DNA of 21,669 nucleotides from Haplomitrium mnioides (Eukaryota > Marchantiophyta > Haplomitriopsida > Calobryales). Positions 9,241 to 17,540 of this stretch are shown piece by piece. The notes beneath the pieces are model-generated. The model was not told the DNA's origin and ran no database searches. It saw only the letters and a list, made by a program, of their open reading frames with translations. Within the stretch, counting starts at the first letter, position 1, and every line of letters begins with the position of its first letter. The DNA is taken from the NCBI GenBank assembly GCA_049999725.1, contig JBNGIS010017706.1, forward strand, positions 1 through 21,669, written 5' to 3'. The translations under genes were made by a program, and so were the position numbers.

Positions 9241-9290
9241 CCTGACGATAGAGTCTATCATGAGTTCTCCCGAGGTACATCACTAGCCCT

Positions 9291-10088
9291 AATGAAATCG
9301 ATTCTTGATTTTCTCAGGAATGCTCTAAATTATAACTTTGAAGCTGGATCATTGCCTATCTAGAGTAGACAAAACTCGATTTATCAGCAAACGAATCCCG
9401 TCCTCAAAAATCGGGAGTAGAGAGAGAAGCGAAACACGGGCGCCTCCCTCTGATTTTGCGATAGCAGAAACAGGTGCTTCCCTGTCTCTTTGCAATAGCC
9501 AAAAACGGGGCGCCTCCCTGTGTATCCGCGATAGCAGAAACAGGCAGAGCTCTCCTTCTGCAGATAAACAACATAGGCAGGTAAAACGATGGACACGATA
9601 TGTGTGAACATGAGGATCCCATTGCTGGGCTCCTTCTGTGTATATACATAAAGGGAGGAAATGTCTACCAATAACTACATGGGCTCCCAGAAACTGTCAT
9701 GGAACTTGTTAGCTGGGAGAAAACAATCACATGGTCAAGAGTAGTGCAGTCGCGTTAGCAGAACCTAATCAGATGCAGGTAGGTGTATGCTGATTTCTGG
9801 ACCCCAAGTCAAAATAGTTATTTTTACCAGGGTAGCCTCCTGGTGTTGACATGTGCCACCTTTAGGTGTCTCCATGTGTCACTACCTCCAGGGCTGTCTC
9901 TAAACAAAATACTAGCTAAACTAGTGGAAAAACTAAACTAGCTATACAAAGAGATCAGCTCAGAAATTGACCCTGAGCATTATGTACAGCAAAGAGATAT
10001 TTCCAACACCAAGGATTGAGCCTTGGGAAGGACTGTACACTGATCCTCCTCAGGATCTGTCCTCCAACTCTAACAATGGTTCTCAACA
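9291..10088 (-). mobile_element. Copia LTR copy A, probable solo LTR
   Basis: Full-length LTR on the minus strand, starting TGTTGAGAACCATTG (10088 downwards) and ending GATTTCATTA (9291), 798 bp. The body shares landmarks with copies B, C and D: TCCTTCCCAAGG near the start, a TATATA box (9641-9646), a CpG-rich short repeat array (about 9430-9560) and TTCAAAGTTATAATTTAG near the end. No pol sequence adjoins either side. Flanks AGCCC (9286-9290) and AGGCC (10089-10093) match at 4 of 5 bases and may be a mutated target duplication. Confidence 0.75.
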
Positions 10089-10104
10089 AGGCCAAGGCCA
10101 TCAA

Positions 10105-10338
10105 TCCAGAATATTATTGAGAATCGTTTTGATGAAATTCTCATGAATGACTGAATTGTAACTTCGAAGTCTGATGAGTCACTATTTGTGTGAGGACTCA
10201 GCAGCGAAATTTCTTCCCGGTCGTTATGATCGCAGGAAGAGACAAGAACAGGGCTTCTTGACTCTTCCCTTCCTCAGAAATAGCATTAAACATGCCGTTC
10301 TTCGCAATTTGCGATAGCAGACAACAGGTGCTTTCTCC
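10105..10338 (-). mobile_element. Copia LTR fragment A', 3' part only
   Basis: On the minus strand this segment has the family's terminal part: GACTTCGAAGTTACAATTCAG and the following block with ATGAGAATTTCATC, plus one short-repeat unit (GCTATCGCAAATTGCGAAG). The 5' part is missing, cut by the LINE tail starting at 10339. Confidence 0.55.
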
Positions 10339-10398
10339 TTTTTTTTTGACAGGAAGTAAAAACTTTATTTCCACACATCAAATACAACCACCAAGGCA
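10339..10398 (-). mobile_element. Second LINE 3' end
   Basis: Oligo-T run (10339-10347) followed by GACAGGAAGTAAAAACTTTA and ATCAAATACAACCACCAAGG, nearly identical to 9031-9078. It is the reverse complement of a LINE 3' end with poly(A). It interrupts LTR fragment A'. Confidence 0.55.
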
Positions 10399-10454
10399 GA
10401 AAATGGGCACCCTCTTCCTTCTGAAAGATAGTGTGCAGAAAACTAGCGCTCTCT

Positions 10455-10900
10455 CCTGTCTTCACGGAACCATCCAGATCTTGTATGAAGAAGTTTTGGC
10501 TTGTGTCCGTACCCATCAGGGTCTTCCGGAGCCTATCCATTGCAACATTGGTGTCAAGCAGGGTTGCCCACTCTCTCCCACCTTATTCGGTCTGTTCATC
10601 GACAAACTGGAGACAGCACTGGCCAATATGGGAGCCCCTGCCCCCAATCTGCTAGCCCAGACCATTGGTATTCTCTTGTACGCAGATGACATCATCCTCA
10701 TGTCAACAACAACCACTGGACTTCAACAAAACCTAAAAGCACTGGATCAATTCTGTAGCCAATCCAGTATGACTGTCAATATGAAGAAAACCAAGGTCCT
10801 GGTCTTTGGAAATTGGCTCACCACAACACAGAGGGATACTTTCAAGTTCAGGCAGGACAATGTCAAAGTGATGAACCAGTACACCTATTTGGGGATACCA
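10455..10900 (+). pseudogene. LINE reverse transcriptase fragment
   Basis: Reverse transcriptase of a non-LTR retrotransposon; it copies LINE RNA at the target site. The open frame contains VKQGCPLSPTLFGLFIDKLE, the catalytic LLYADDIILMS (YADD at about 10678-10689), LDQFCSQSSMTVNMKKTKV and VMNQYTYLGI. These are the palm blocks of plant L1-like LINEs. It is truncated at both ends: the endonuclease and early RT are missing, and LTR copy B begins right after YLGI. The fragment itself has no stop. It is on the opposite strand from the two LINE 3' ends nearby, so it belongs to a different insertion or an inversion. Confidence 0.85.
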
Positions 10901-10901
10901 A

Positions 10902-11601
10902 TATTGAGAACCATTGCTTGAGTGGGAGGATGGATCCTGAATGGGATCCAGATGCAAGCCTTCCCAAGGTTGAATCCTTGGAAGGATTCTCTCTCTTGTA
11001 AATAATCAGAGACTAACATATTGTTAGTCATGATAAGCATTACTAGCTTAGTAGTTAGTTAAGGCTAATCTAGTGTACTGCCACGTTTCAGTCACACAGG
11101 TAATTTTAGACAAGCTTATTTTTCTAGTGTGACAGAGAGAAAGAAGATGTAAGCATGCATGATCTAATGCTAAACATGGCAGGATAGAAAATGTGAGCTA
11201 ATGGCGCCTTGTAATTATCGAGAAGAAATCTTCTCGCGTATATATTCTCATGGGACATGCCATCGGGCTGATCCCCGCAAACATACATTCTGTGTAAGTC
11301 GTTTTCATTCCTTGCTCAAAGTATATGCTGTTTATCTGCACGAAGAAAGGGAGGCGCCCCGTTTCTGCAATCGCGCAAGGAGACCCCTCCCCGTTTTGCT
11401 AAGCGCGTTTGCCCGATTCCTGCTATCGCGTGAGCACAGGCAGGCACTCTTTCGCGATCAAGGCAAGCACTCTTTCACTGATCGCGAAGACGCTGGGAGT
11501 CGGGCTAACACAGGAACGCCCTCTTTCGCTGATCGCAAAGGCACAGGGAGGTGCCCCGTCTTTGCTATCGCGAAGGTTAGGGCCGCAAGGCTATTTCATT
11601 A
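10902..11601 (+). mobile_element. Copia LTR copy B (plus strand)
   Basis: Begins TATTGAGAACCATTGCTTGAG, matching TGTTGAGAACC of the other copies with one change. It then carries CCTTCCCAAGGTTGAATCC, a TATATAT box (11239-11245), a CpG-rich short-repeat array (about 11345-11590), and ends CTATTTCATTA at 11601. It is 700 bp because the segment between array and end is deleted. It sits directly against the LINE RT fragment. No clear target duplication (ACCAA versus AGGAA). Confidence 0.7.
11345..11590 (+). repeat. CpG-rich short-repeat array in LTR B
   Basis: Variant units around GGGAGGCGCCCCGTTTCTGC and AATCGCGCAAGGAGAC, about 30-36 bp each with irregular deletions, ending with GTGCCCCGTCTTTGCTATCGC. 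Same unit family as the arrays in LTRs A, C and D. Confidence 0.7.
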
Positions 11602-11909
11602 AGGAAAGAGACGTGCTTTGTGACGAACCTGATAGCAAGAAAAAGGAGTCGAAGGCTGAAGAACTGGTGCACATGGTTGTTCTTACTGATGCAGACGTGA
11701 ATCCTCGTCACATAGAGAAAAAGACACATAAGGGCGAATTTCAGGTTATGGTTGAAGACTCGTTTGACATTCCCACAGCTGTTGATGATGCTAAAGAATT
11801 GCAGACGAAACCGGGAGGCTCACAGAGGGAAAAAGGGAAGCAGAGTTATTAGAGGTTGAAGTGATGAAAGAAAGGTTCGCTAAGCTGCTTCTCAGCGAGG
11901 ATATGTCTG
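11602..11909 (+). pseudogene. RopGEF (PRONE) exon fragment
   Basis: RopGEFs activate plant Rho (ROP) GTPases at the plasma membrane through the PRONE domain. Here EVEVMKERFAKLLLSEDMSG (about 11852-11911) matches the highly conserved start of PRONE, which normally reads on as EDMSGGGKGV. Just after ATGTCTG there is a possible splice donor GTAGAG (11910), so this may be one captured exon. An open stretch of about 75 codons precedes it in another frame (KKKESKAEELVHMVV, then KGEFQVMVEDSFDIP) with a frameshift near 11830; I do not recognise that part. The rest of PRONE is absent. The fragment abuts the end of LTR B. Confidence 0.6.
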
Positions 11910-12039
11910 GTAGAGTGCAAAGGGTGATTGGAAACGAGCAACTTATAATTGAGGACGATTTTCTTTTGGTGAATTTGGCCGGGAGAGGATTTCCCAGAAA
12001 TGGCCGTAAGGTGGCGACGCGCTGAGAGGGAGGCCATTT

Positions 12040-12220
12040 CGTTGGTTTATGTGAGAAAATATTCTCAGCCTGCTCGTGATGTGATCTCGTGGCCTGCCAT
12101 GCTTGCTGGCTATGTGAATAGCAAAAAAAAAACGCACAAAAGCCACTGGATTTGTTCCAACAAATGCAAGCAGAAGAGATCTGCGCATGGGGCTGTCCCT
12201 CCCATGATCAAAGCTTTTCG
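12040..12220 (+). pseudogene. PPR motif fragment before gap
   Basis: PPR proteins bind organelle RNA in plants. Frame blocks SQPARDVISWPAMLAGYV and, in another frame after an A-run (12125-12134), LDLFQQMQAEEIC match one PPR unit of the form ARDVVSW-AMI-GY ... EAL-LFQQMQ-EG. The frameshift falls at the homopolymer and could be mutation or sequencing error. The fragment runs into the assembly gap. Confidence 0.6.
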
Positions 12221-12320
12221 NNNNNNNNNNNNNNNNNNNNNNNNNNNNNNNNNNNNNNNNNNNNNNNNNNNNNNNNNNNNNNNNNNNNNNNNNNNNNNNN
12301 NNNNNNNNNNNNNNNNNNNN
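12221..12320. other. Assembly gap (100 N) with identical flanks
   Basis: Exactly 100 N. The 20 bases before the gap (12201-12220) and the 20 after it (12321-12340) are identical: CCCATGATCAAAGCTTTTCG. The two contigs probably overlap and the gap may be zero or negative in length. Confidence 0.95.
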
Positions 12321-12340
12321 CCCATGATCAAAGCTTTTCG

Positions 12341-12545
12341 AAGAACACGGCTGCTCCATAGCTCTTACTCTCATGATGGCTTCTCACCGCGGCCATTCGC
12401 CAACAAGCACATTTCCTGGACGAGAAATAAACACAGTAGACAATGCAGAAAAGGACATGAGAGGATTGAAAGCTGGCTAGCAGCATGTGTAGGAACAAAA
12501 AGTGCAGGAATGCAAGGAGCAGGACAGGTCACCCGTGCCAACAGG
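12341..12545. other. Unassigned segment after gap
   Basis: No recognisable protein in any frame; open frames here depend on reading through the N gap. May be degraded PPR or captured gene sequence. Confidence 0.3.
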
Positions 12546-12554
12546 CTGAGGCGC

Positions 12555-12830
12555 ATCGGAGTTTTCGGACATAGGGCTTTCGCGCATTCAGATTTTTGGA
12601 CAGTGGATCTTCCGAAAGAGGGTTCACGGAAGGAGGATTTTTGGAAGAAGAATTATTCGAAAAAAGCCTTCCGCACAACTGCGCATTGACGTTTTCGAAC
12701 AGAGGGCTTTGGGATTATAGGGTTTTCGAAAAAAAAACAGAGTTCAGAAGGAGGATTTTCGGAAGAAGAATTCTTTGGAAAAAAGTCTTCCACTCATCAG
12801 AATTTTTGGACAGAGGGCTTCTCGGACGCT
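12555..12830. repeat. 118-bp tandem repeat, about 2.3 units
   Basis: GGAGGATTTT(T/C)GGAAGAAGAA occurs at 12632 and 12750 (period 118). In both cases it is preceded by TTCGGACA/TTCGAACAGAGGGCTT-type sequence and followed by AAAAA(G)(C/T)CTTCC. A third partial unit starts with TTTTTGGACAGAGGGCTTC at about 12802. The reading frame differs between units. Confidence 0.75.
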
Positions 12831-12868
12831 TTTCGGACAGATTCATCCCATGTTCTCCCAATGTCACT

Positions 12869-13150
12869 CCAGAGTTTCCCTTTCTCCTCGAGTCTGGCCA
12901 CTCCGAGGGACATCTGCTCTCTAGGTAACTCTCAGCTTTGTACTCAGATCCTCCCCAGGTCTAGAACAACACAGCTCCCTCTTCAATGGTTGAATCCTTG
13001 GGCTTCACGGAATTATTTAAAATGAAAAATGGCACTACCTTTCGATTCCTCAAGCACTCCCCAAAGACTGAGCTTCTGCACAATCTGCCATTTATTTTTC
13101 CAGAGTTTCCCTTTCTCCTCGAGTCTGGCCACTCCGAGGGACATCTGCTC
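12869..13150. repeat. Exact 51-bp direct repeat, 231 bp apart
   Basis: Positions 12869-12919 and 13100-13150 are identical over 51 bp, from CCAGAGTTTCCC to GGACATCTGCTC. The second copy is itself bracketed by two near-identical AATCTGCCATTTAT words (13082 and 13151). Confidence 0.95.
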
Positions 13151-13169
13151 AATCTGCCATTTATATGTT

Positions 13170-14391
13170 CTTCACCCGATCATAACCAGAGTGGCCATAG
13201 TAGAGTGGAGGAACTGTGGCGGCAATTCTTTTCAGATCCTTCACAATGGTGGGATCACAGAATGAATAAGGAGCCTTTATTCTTGGAATGCTATGATGTC
13301 AAGATGTGTGAAAGGTTGTCGAGAGCAGGAAGCACTGGAATTGTTCAGCCAGATGCAAACAGAAGTTGTGAAGGCCGGACACGTTTATTTTTGTCACAGT
13401 GCTCAAGGCGTGTGCAACCTTAGGAGCTCTGGGTGAAGGCAAACTCTATTATCTTTGTTTTAGCACTGAAAGCGTGTGCCTGCGTATTCTCGCTGGAAGA
13501 AGGAAGGCCAATCCATTTGCAAATAATTGGCAGTGGTTGTGAGTCTGATGTGTTCGTGGGGAATACCCTGGTGGATATGTATGCCAAATGTGGGAGCATA
13601 GCAGATGCCAAAATCGTATTTCAGAAAATACCTACTCGTGATATGGTCTCATGGAGTGCTATGCTTAGTGGTTTTGCAATTCATGGGCTTGCATAGGAAG
13701 CTTTAGAGCTTTTCCAGGGATACCAAGGTGGTGGTTATACAGAAATGAATAGGGTTGTCTTTACTAGTCTTCTTTCAGCTTGTAGCCATGCAGGGTTTGT
13801 GGACGAAGGGATCTGATTATTTGAATCCATGGGTTCAGTTTATGTTTTACCTGCAGGGGAGCATTACGTGTGCATGGTGGATATTCTGGGCCGAGCTGGT
13901 CGTCCAGATGAAGCTGAAAAGTTTCTTAGAAGTGAACCTGAAATTAGTGAGGACAGTATTGCACTGCAGGCCTTGTTGGGTGCTTGTCGGAATCACAACA
14001 ACGTGGAGATGGGAGAGCGTATAGCCCTGCAAATGTTTGAATTGGATCCCGGTAATGTTGCTGCCTATGTGCTTCTAGCAAACATCTATGATGCTGCTGG
14101 CCAATGGGATAGCTGTGACAGGGTAAGGGAATTGATGAAGGAAAGGGGTGAGGAAACTGCCTGGGCATACCTGGATTGAGGTGGGCAGTCGTGTTCATTC
14201 GTTTTTTTGGGGATGACCAGGTTCATCCTCAAATCAACAACATACGTGCAGAACTACAGAGATTATTTCAGGAGATGGAGGCAGGCTATGAACCAGACAC
14301 CCACGTTGTTCTACATGATGTAGAGGAAGAAGAGAAGGCATTTCGTCTGTTTCACTACAGTGAGAAACGTTGCTCTTGGAGGGAAAGCTGA
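13170..14391 (+). pseudogene. PPR-E/DYW protein remnant
   Basis: Remnant of a plant organelle RNA-binding and editing factor. Order: WRQFFSDPSQWWDHR (about 13218-13262), resembling the PDF-type motif found in organellar single-stranded DNA-binding proteins and upstream of some PPR proteins; WNAMMSRCV (13284 onward); two successive LKACA blocks in different frames (about 13402 and 13457); a well-kept PPR unit ESDVFVGNTLVDMYAKCGS to RDMVSWSAMLSGF; TAG at 13694; LLSACSHAGFVDEG; TGA near 13817; then EHYVCMVDILGRAGRPDEAE, LLGACRNHNNVEMGERIA, the E motif YVLLANIYDAAGQWDS, the E+ part GHTWIEVGSRVHSF in a shifted frame, and the start of DYW (PDTHVVLHDVEEEEKAFRLF). It stops at HYSEKRCS: the zinc-binding CxxC and terminal DYW are missing. 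At least four frameshifts and two stops; non-functional. Confidence 0.85.
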
Positions 14392-14867
14392 AGAAAACTG
14401 CTTTCCCAGACTTCTGTTTCCATCTACCTTATCTCCATCCTTCCTCCAACGAGAAAAAAACCAATGCTCCTGGGTTTGTTAACTTGCCTCCTCATTATTT
14501 TCCTCTGAGTCTGTTACTATCCAATGACTCTGCTTTGACTAATGGTGCTCATAGCCAGAAATTTCCCGCAAGTCACTTTGTGGTTCTGTTATGGCTGGTG
14601 TTACACATTCTCATCAGCCCCTTGCCCTGAAATTACTACACCTTTCTGGTACAATTTTTCAATGGGATTATGATGAAGCAAGAACAGGATGGAGGGAAGT
14701 CTTTCAGGAATGCAAGCTTGATCTTCATGTAGCAGAATTTAGAAGGGGTTGCAGGTAGGCCCTCGCCCATAATGCAGCAGAGGAAATTCAAGAAAGTTGA
14801 AGTGCCATGGGTTGTCAACAAAGCAGAGCAGCAGTGTATTCGTCAGAAACTGCCATGATATACAAGT
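14392..14867. other. No recognised gene between PPR remnant and solo LTR
   Basis: One plus-strand frame at about 14736-14855 reads plausibly (RKFKKVEVPWVVNKAEQQ) but matches nothing I know. The sequence continues logically across the solo LTR into 15891 onward. Confidence 0.35.
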
Positions 14868-15010
14868 TGTTGAGAACCATTACTAGAGTGGGAGCTCAAT
14901 CCTGGGAAGAGTTCCCTTTGTAAAATATTTTTGCTTCTTCACTAGTTTAGCTTGTATCTAGTTTAGAGGTAGTTTCAGTGAAGATGCCACATGGAAGCAC
15001 TTGGGGATGA

Positions 15011-15016
15011 CACGTG
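15011..15016. promoter_or_regulatory. G-box CACGTG in LTR C U3
   Basis: GACACGTGTCAGCACC context, matched by GACACGTGGCAG in LTR D (17366-17371 on the plus strand). It lies about 255 bp upstream of the TATA box in both. Copies A and B have mutated forms. G-boxes bind bZIP/bHLH factors in plants. Confidence 0.5.
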
Positions 15017-15269
15017 TCAGCACCAGGAGGGCTCCCAGGAAAATTGACTATTTTTCCCAGAAGGCACAAATAAGCATGTGCATACAAAGAGGAAAGTCTT
15101 CCTCGTGCAGCAGGTGAGTCTTCGTAGTAGTTGGAATATGTGTCAAGGTCTTCCTCACCTTTATGTTGTTTACCTTTATGCTGTTTATTTATGCTGTTTT
15201 TTTACGCCCATAGATTTAGAAGACCAGGGCGCCCATTGTTTGCCAGGTCATTCCTGGTATTGTATTCTG

Positions 15270-15278
15270 TATATAAAT
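15270..15278 (+). promoter_or_regulatory. TATA box of LTR C
   Basis: TATATAAAT. Equivalent TATA-like words occur in the same relative place in copies A (9641-9646), B (11239-11245) and D (GTATATAAAC, minus strand, 17116-17125). The repeat array begins about 100-170 bp downstream in all four. Confidence 0.6.
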
Positions 15279-15429
15279 CAAAAGAAGAGGAGCTCGCATG
15301 ATCTTCATTTTTTTCACACATATCGATATGTCGCACATTTAATTGCTTTTGTGTTTAGTTTTGCTCTCCACAACTTCATAACTAACATATCAATATGTCC
15401 ATTGTTTTCTTGCCTAAGTCATTTATCTG

Positions 15430-15735
15430 CAGAAGGAGACCAGGCACCTCCGTTTCTTGCTAGTCGCACAGATGCAGGGAGGGCCCCCGTTTCTTGCTAT
15501 CGTGCGCAGACAGGGAGGCGCCCCCATTTCTTGCTAATCGCGCAGACCAGAGGGAGGTCATTTTGCTAATCGCAGAGGCTCCCGATTTCTGCTATCGGGC
15601 ATACACAGGAGGTGCCCCGTTTATTGCTAACCCTGAAGCCAGGGGAAGGCGCCCTGTTTTGCTAATCGCGGGAGCACAGGGAGGCCTGTTTCTGCAATCG
15701 CGAAAAAGCAGGCAGGCGCCTTCCTTTGTTTGTCT
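15430..15735 (+). repeat. CpG-rich minisatellite in LTR C
   Basis: About nine variant units of roughly 30-36 bp around the words CCCCGTTTCTTGCTATCG, GCACAGGGAGG and TGCTAATCGCG. GC-rich and CpG-rich within an otherwise AT-moderate LTR. Unit length varies, so no reading frame is maintained. Confidence 0.75.
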
Positions 15736-15890
15736 CTCTACTCGCAGCTCTGATGAAGGGATGCATCTGCCAACAAATTGATTTTGGACAAAATCGAGCT
15801 CTGTCTTCTCCAAATAAGTGCCTAGCCAGCTTCGAAGTTACAATGTCAGCCATTCTAATGAAAATCTCCCATCGATTTTTCACTACAAGT

Positions 15891-16459
15891 TAATAGAGAG
15901 AAATTGTTGAGTAGAGCTGGCTGTGCAAGGGGGATAAGCGAGTTTGAGCAGCAGGGCTGCTTACATCCAAAACAGAACATGTCCATGGTGTATATTTGAC
16001 GATGATTGATGGGGTTGTAAGAATCCCACCTTTTGTTTGTAAGAATGCAGAGTGCTGGATTGTTGTCAAAAGATTTCGTGGTTGTAGAGGCCTTCGATGA
16101 GAAATTGCAGGATGTGACCAACGTCAGGTAGGAGAATCTCAAATTAAAAGGCTGCATTGAAATTTTGTTGAGAAGGCATAGCAAGGCTTCCCTGTCATGC
16201 AAGTATGGAGCTGGTTGTTCAAGTAGTAAGGAGTTCATTTCGCCAAGCAAGGATCTACTGGTGTAGTGGAGTCAAATTTAAAGCATGAATGTTTTGAGCT
16301 GATGTTGATGGAATATACTCTGTTTTGACACTAAGGTGAGAGTATGGACTGAGAGGAACAACAGTGTAGTGCTGCATTGAGAGAAAGGGACGGAAGGTAC
16401 TTTCAAGAAAAATAAGGTGCTCTTGCCTTGACTGAGATTCCAAAGGAGAGGGTTGTGAT
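15891..16459. other. Unassigned segment between two LTRs, possible decayed coding sequence
   Basis: A plus-strand frame at about 16055-16265 reads LLSKDFVVVEAFDEKLQDVT then, after a TAG, ENLKLKGCIEILLRRHSKAS, which looks protein-like but matches no family I recognise. The opposite strand has an open frame of 131 codons that is probably its shadow. Joins to 14867 once LTR C is removed. Confidence 0.3.
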
Positions 16460-17527
16460 TAATGAAAAATCGACTTGAAAATTTCATTGGAAAAGCTGAA
16501 ATGTAACTTCGAATCTGGCTCGTCACCTATTTGGAGAGAGAATATCAACTTTGAATGTTGATTTTTCTTAACAGTGAAATTCCCCTCTTTCTTCCTGTCG
16601 TTAGAATCGCAGGTAAGAGGAAAAAAACGAAACACGGCTGCTCGATATTAGCAATAGGAGATTTCGCAGGTGTCGATGGAGTCGCGGCGCGACCTCCCTT
16701 TTCGTGATAGCACAAAATACCAGCGTCGCGATGGCAGACAAAATGCAAACTGCTCGATGAACAAAAAACGGGGCCTCCCTCCTGCATTCGCGATTAGCAA
16801 AAACGGGGGCCTCCCTGCGTTCGCGTGATGCAGAAACGGGGCCTCCCTTCTTTCGCGCGATGCAGAAACGGGGCCTCCCTTCGTTCGCGCGATGCAGAAA
16901 CGGGGCCTCCCTGCGTTCGCGCGATGCAGCAAAACTGGGCGCCTCCTCGTGTTCGCGCCTTCCTGCGTCTGTGCGAGGGGCCTCCCTCTGGCTGCGCGAC
17001 TAGGAGAAAACGGGGGCTCCTGTTCTACTTCTGCAGATAAACGACTTAGCCAAGAAAAAACGATGGACTTATGATATGTGTGAAAATGAGGATGCCTCGA
17101 ATGGGTCCTCTGTTTGTTTATATACTTGACTCAGCCGCAGCAGCAAACTAAACAACTATACAAGAGAGGACTGCACATACCAAGTCCAGATGCCCATAAG
17201 CACCCACTCCAGATGCCTGTAGGCACCTACTCAAGATGCCTGTAATCTGCACCCACTCCAGATGCTCGTCGGTGCCTAATCAAAATTTGTGTGCCCATGC
17301 AGGCACATGCTGATATCTGCATCTTCAAGAAATAGTCAACTTCCCAGGAAGCCCCCAGGTGCTGACACGTGGCAGTCCCCTTAACTACAACTAACTATTC
17401 TAGCGAGCTAAGGTTAACAATACATCTATTTACAATAGAACCCCCTTCCCAGAATTGAACCTTGGGAAGGACTGGACTTGGATCCTGGGAAGGATCCATC
17501 CTCCCACTCAAGCAATGGTTCTCAACA
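16460..17527 (-). mobile_element. 3' LTR (copy D) of decayed copia element
   Basis: Minus-strand LTR starting TGTTGAGAACCATTGCTTGAG (17527 downwards) and ending GATTTTTCATTA (16460), 1068 bp. A polypurine tract GAGTGGGAG (17528-17536, minus strand) and the RNase H end adjoin it, so it is the 3' LTR of the element whose pol lies at 17541-20012. It contains a CACGTG box (17366-17371), a TATA box at 17116-17125 and the longest CpG-rich array (about 16655-17030). Confidence 0.85.
16655..17030 (-). repeat. CpG-rich array in LTR D with exact 32-bp core
   Basis: Units starting GATGCAGAAACGGGGCCTCC recur at 16827, 16859, 16891 and 16923, an exact 32-bp period. More divergent units lie on both sides. 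Within the family the number of units differs between LTR copies. Confidence 0.85.
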
Positions 17528-17536
17528 CTCCCACTC
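17528..17536 (-). other. Polypurine tract of copia element
   Basis: GAGTGGGAG on the minus strand, immediately before the 3' LTR start TGTTGAG. It primes plus-strand DNA synthesis in LTR retrotransposons. Confidence 0.7.
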
Positions 17537-17540
17537 AGGA

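Larger units (their letters stand above)
14868..15885 (+). mobile_element. Solo copia LTR copy C with target duplication
   Basis: LTR from TGTTGAGAACCATTAC (14868) to GATTTTTCACTA (15885), 1018 bp. The 5-bp target duplication CAAGT lies on both sides (14863-14867 and 15886-15890), which fixes the ends as TG...TA. No internal domain is present, so the LTRs recombined after insertion. Landmarks are a CACGTG box (15011-15016), a TATATAAAT box (15270-15278) and a CpG-rich array (about 15430-15735). It is plus-strand, opposite to the copia element carrying copy D. Confidence 0.85.

Noticed and set aside
11943-12689. Long open frames on both strands across 12221-12320
   Set aside because: They are open only because they read through N bases.
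15494-15781. Open frames through the LTR arrays as proteins
   Set aside because: Unit lengths are not multiples of three, the frames are not conserved between LTR copies, and the peptides are only echoes of the repeats.
15855-16250. 131-codon minus-strand open frame
   Set aside because: No recognisable motifs, overlaps an LTR end, and looks like the shadow of the plus-strand protein-like stretch.
16827-16955. 32-bp regular repeats as a CRISPR array
   Set aside because: Units are contiguous with no spacers, lie inside an LTR and vary between LTR copies; the genome is a plant.
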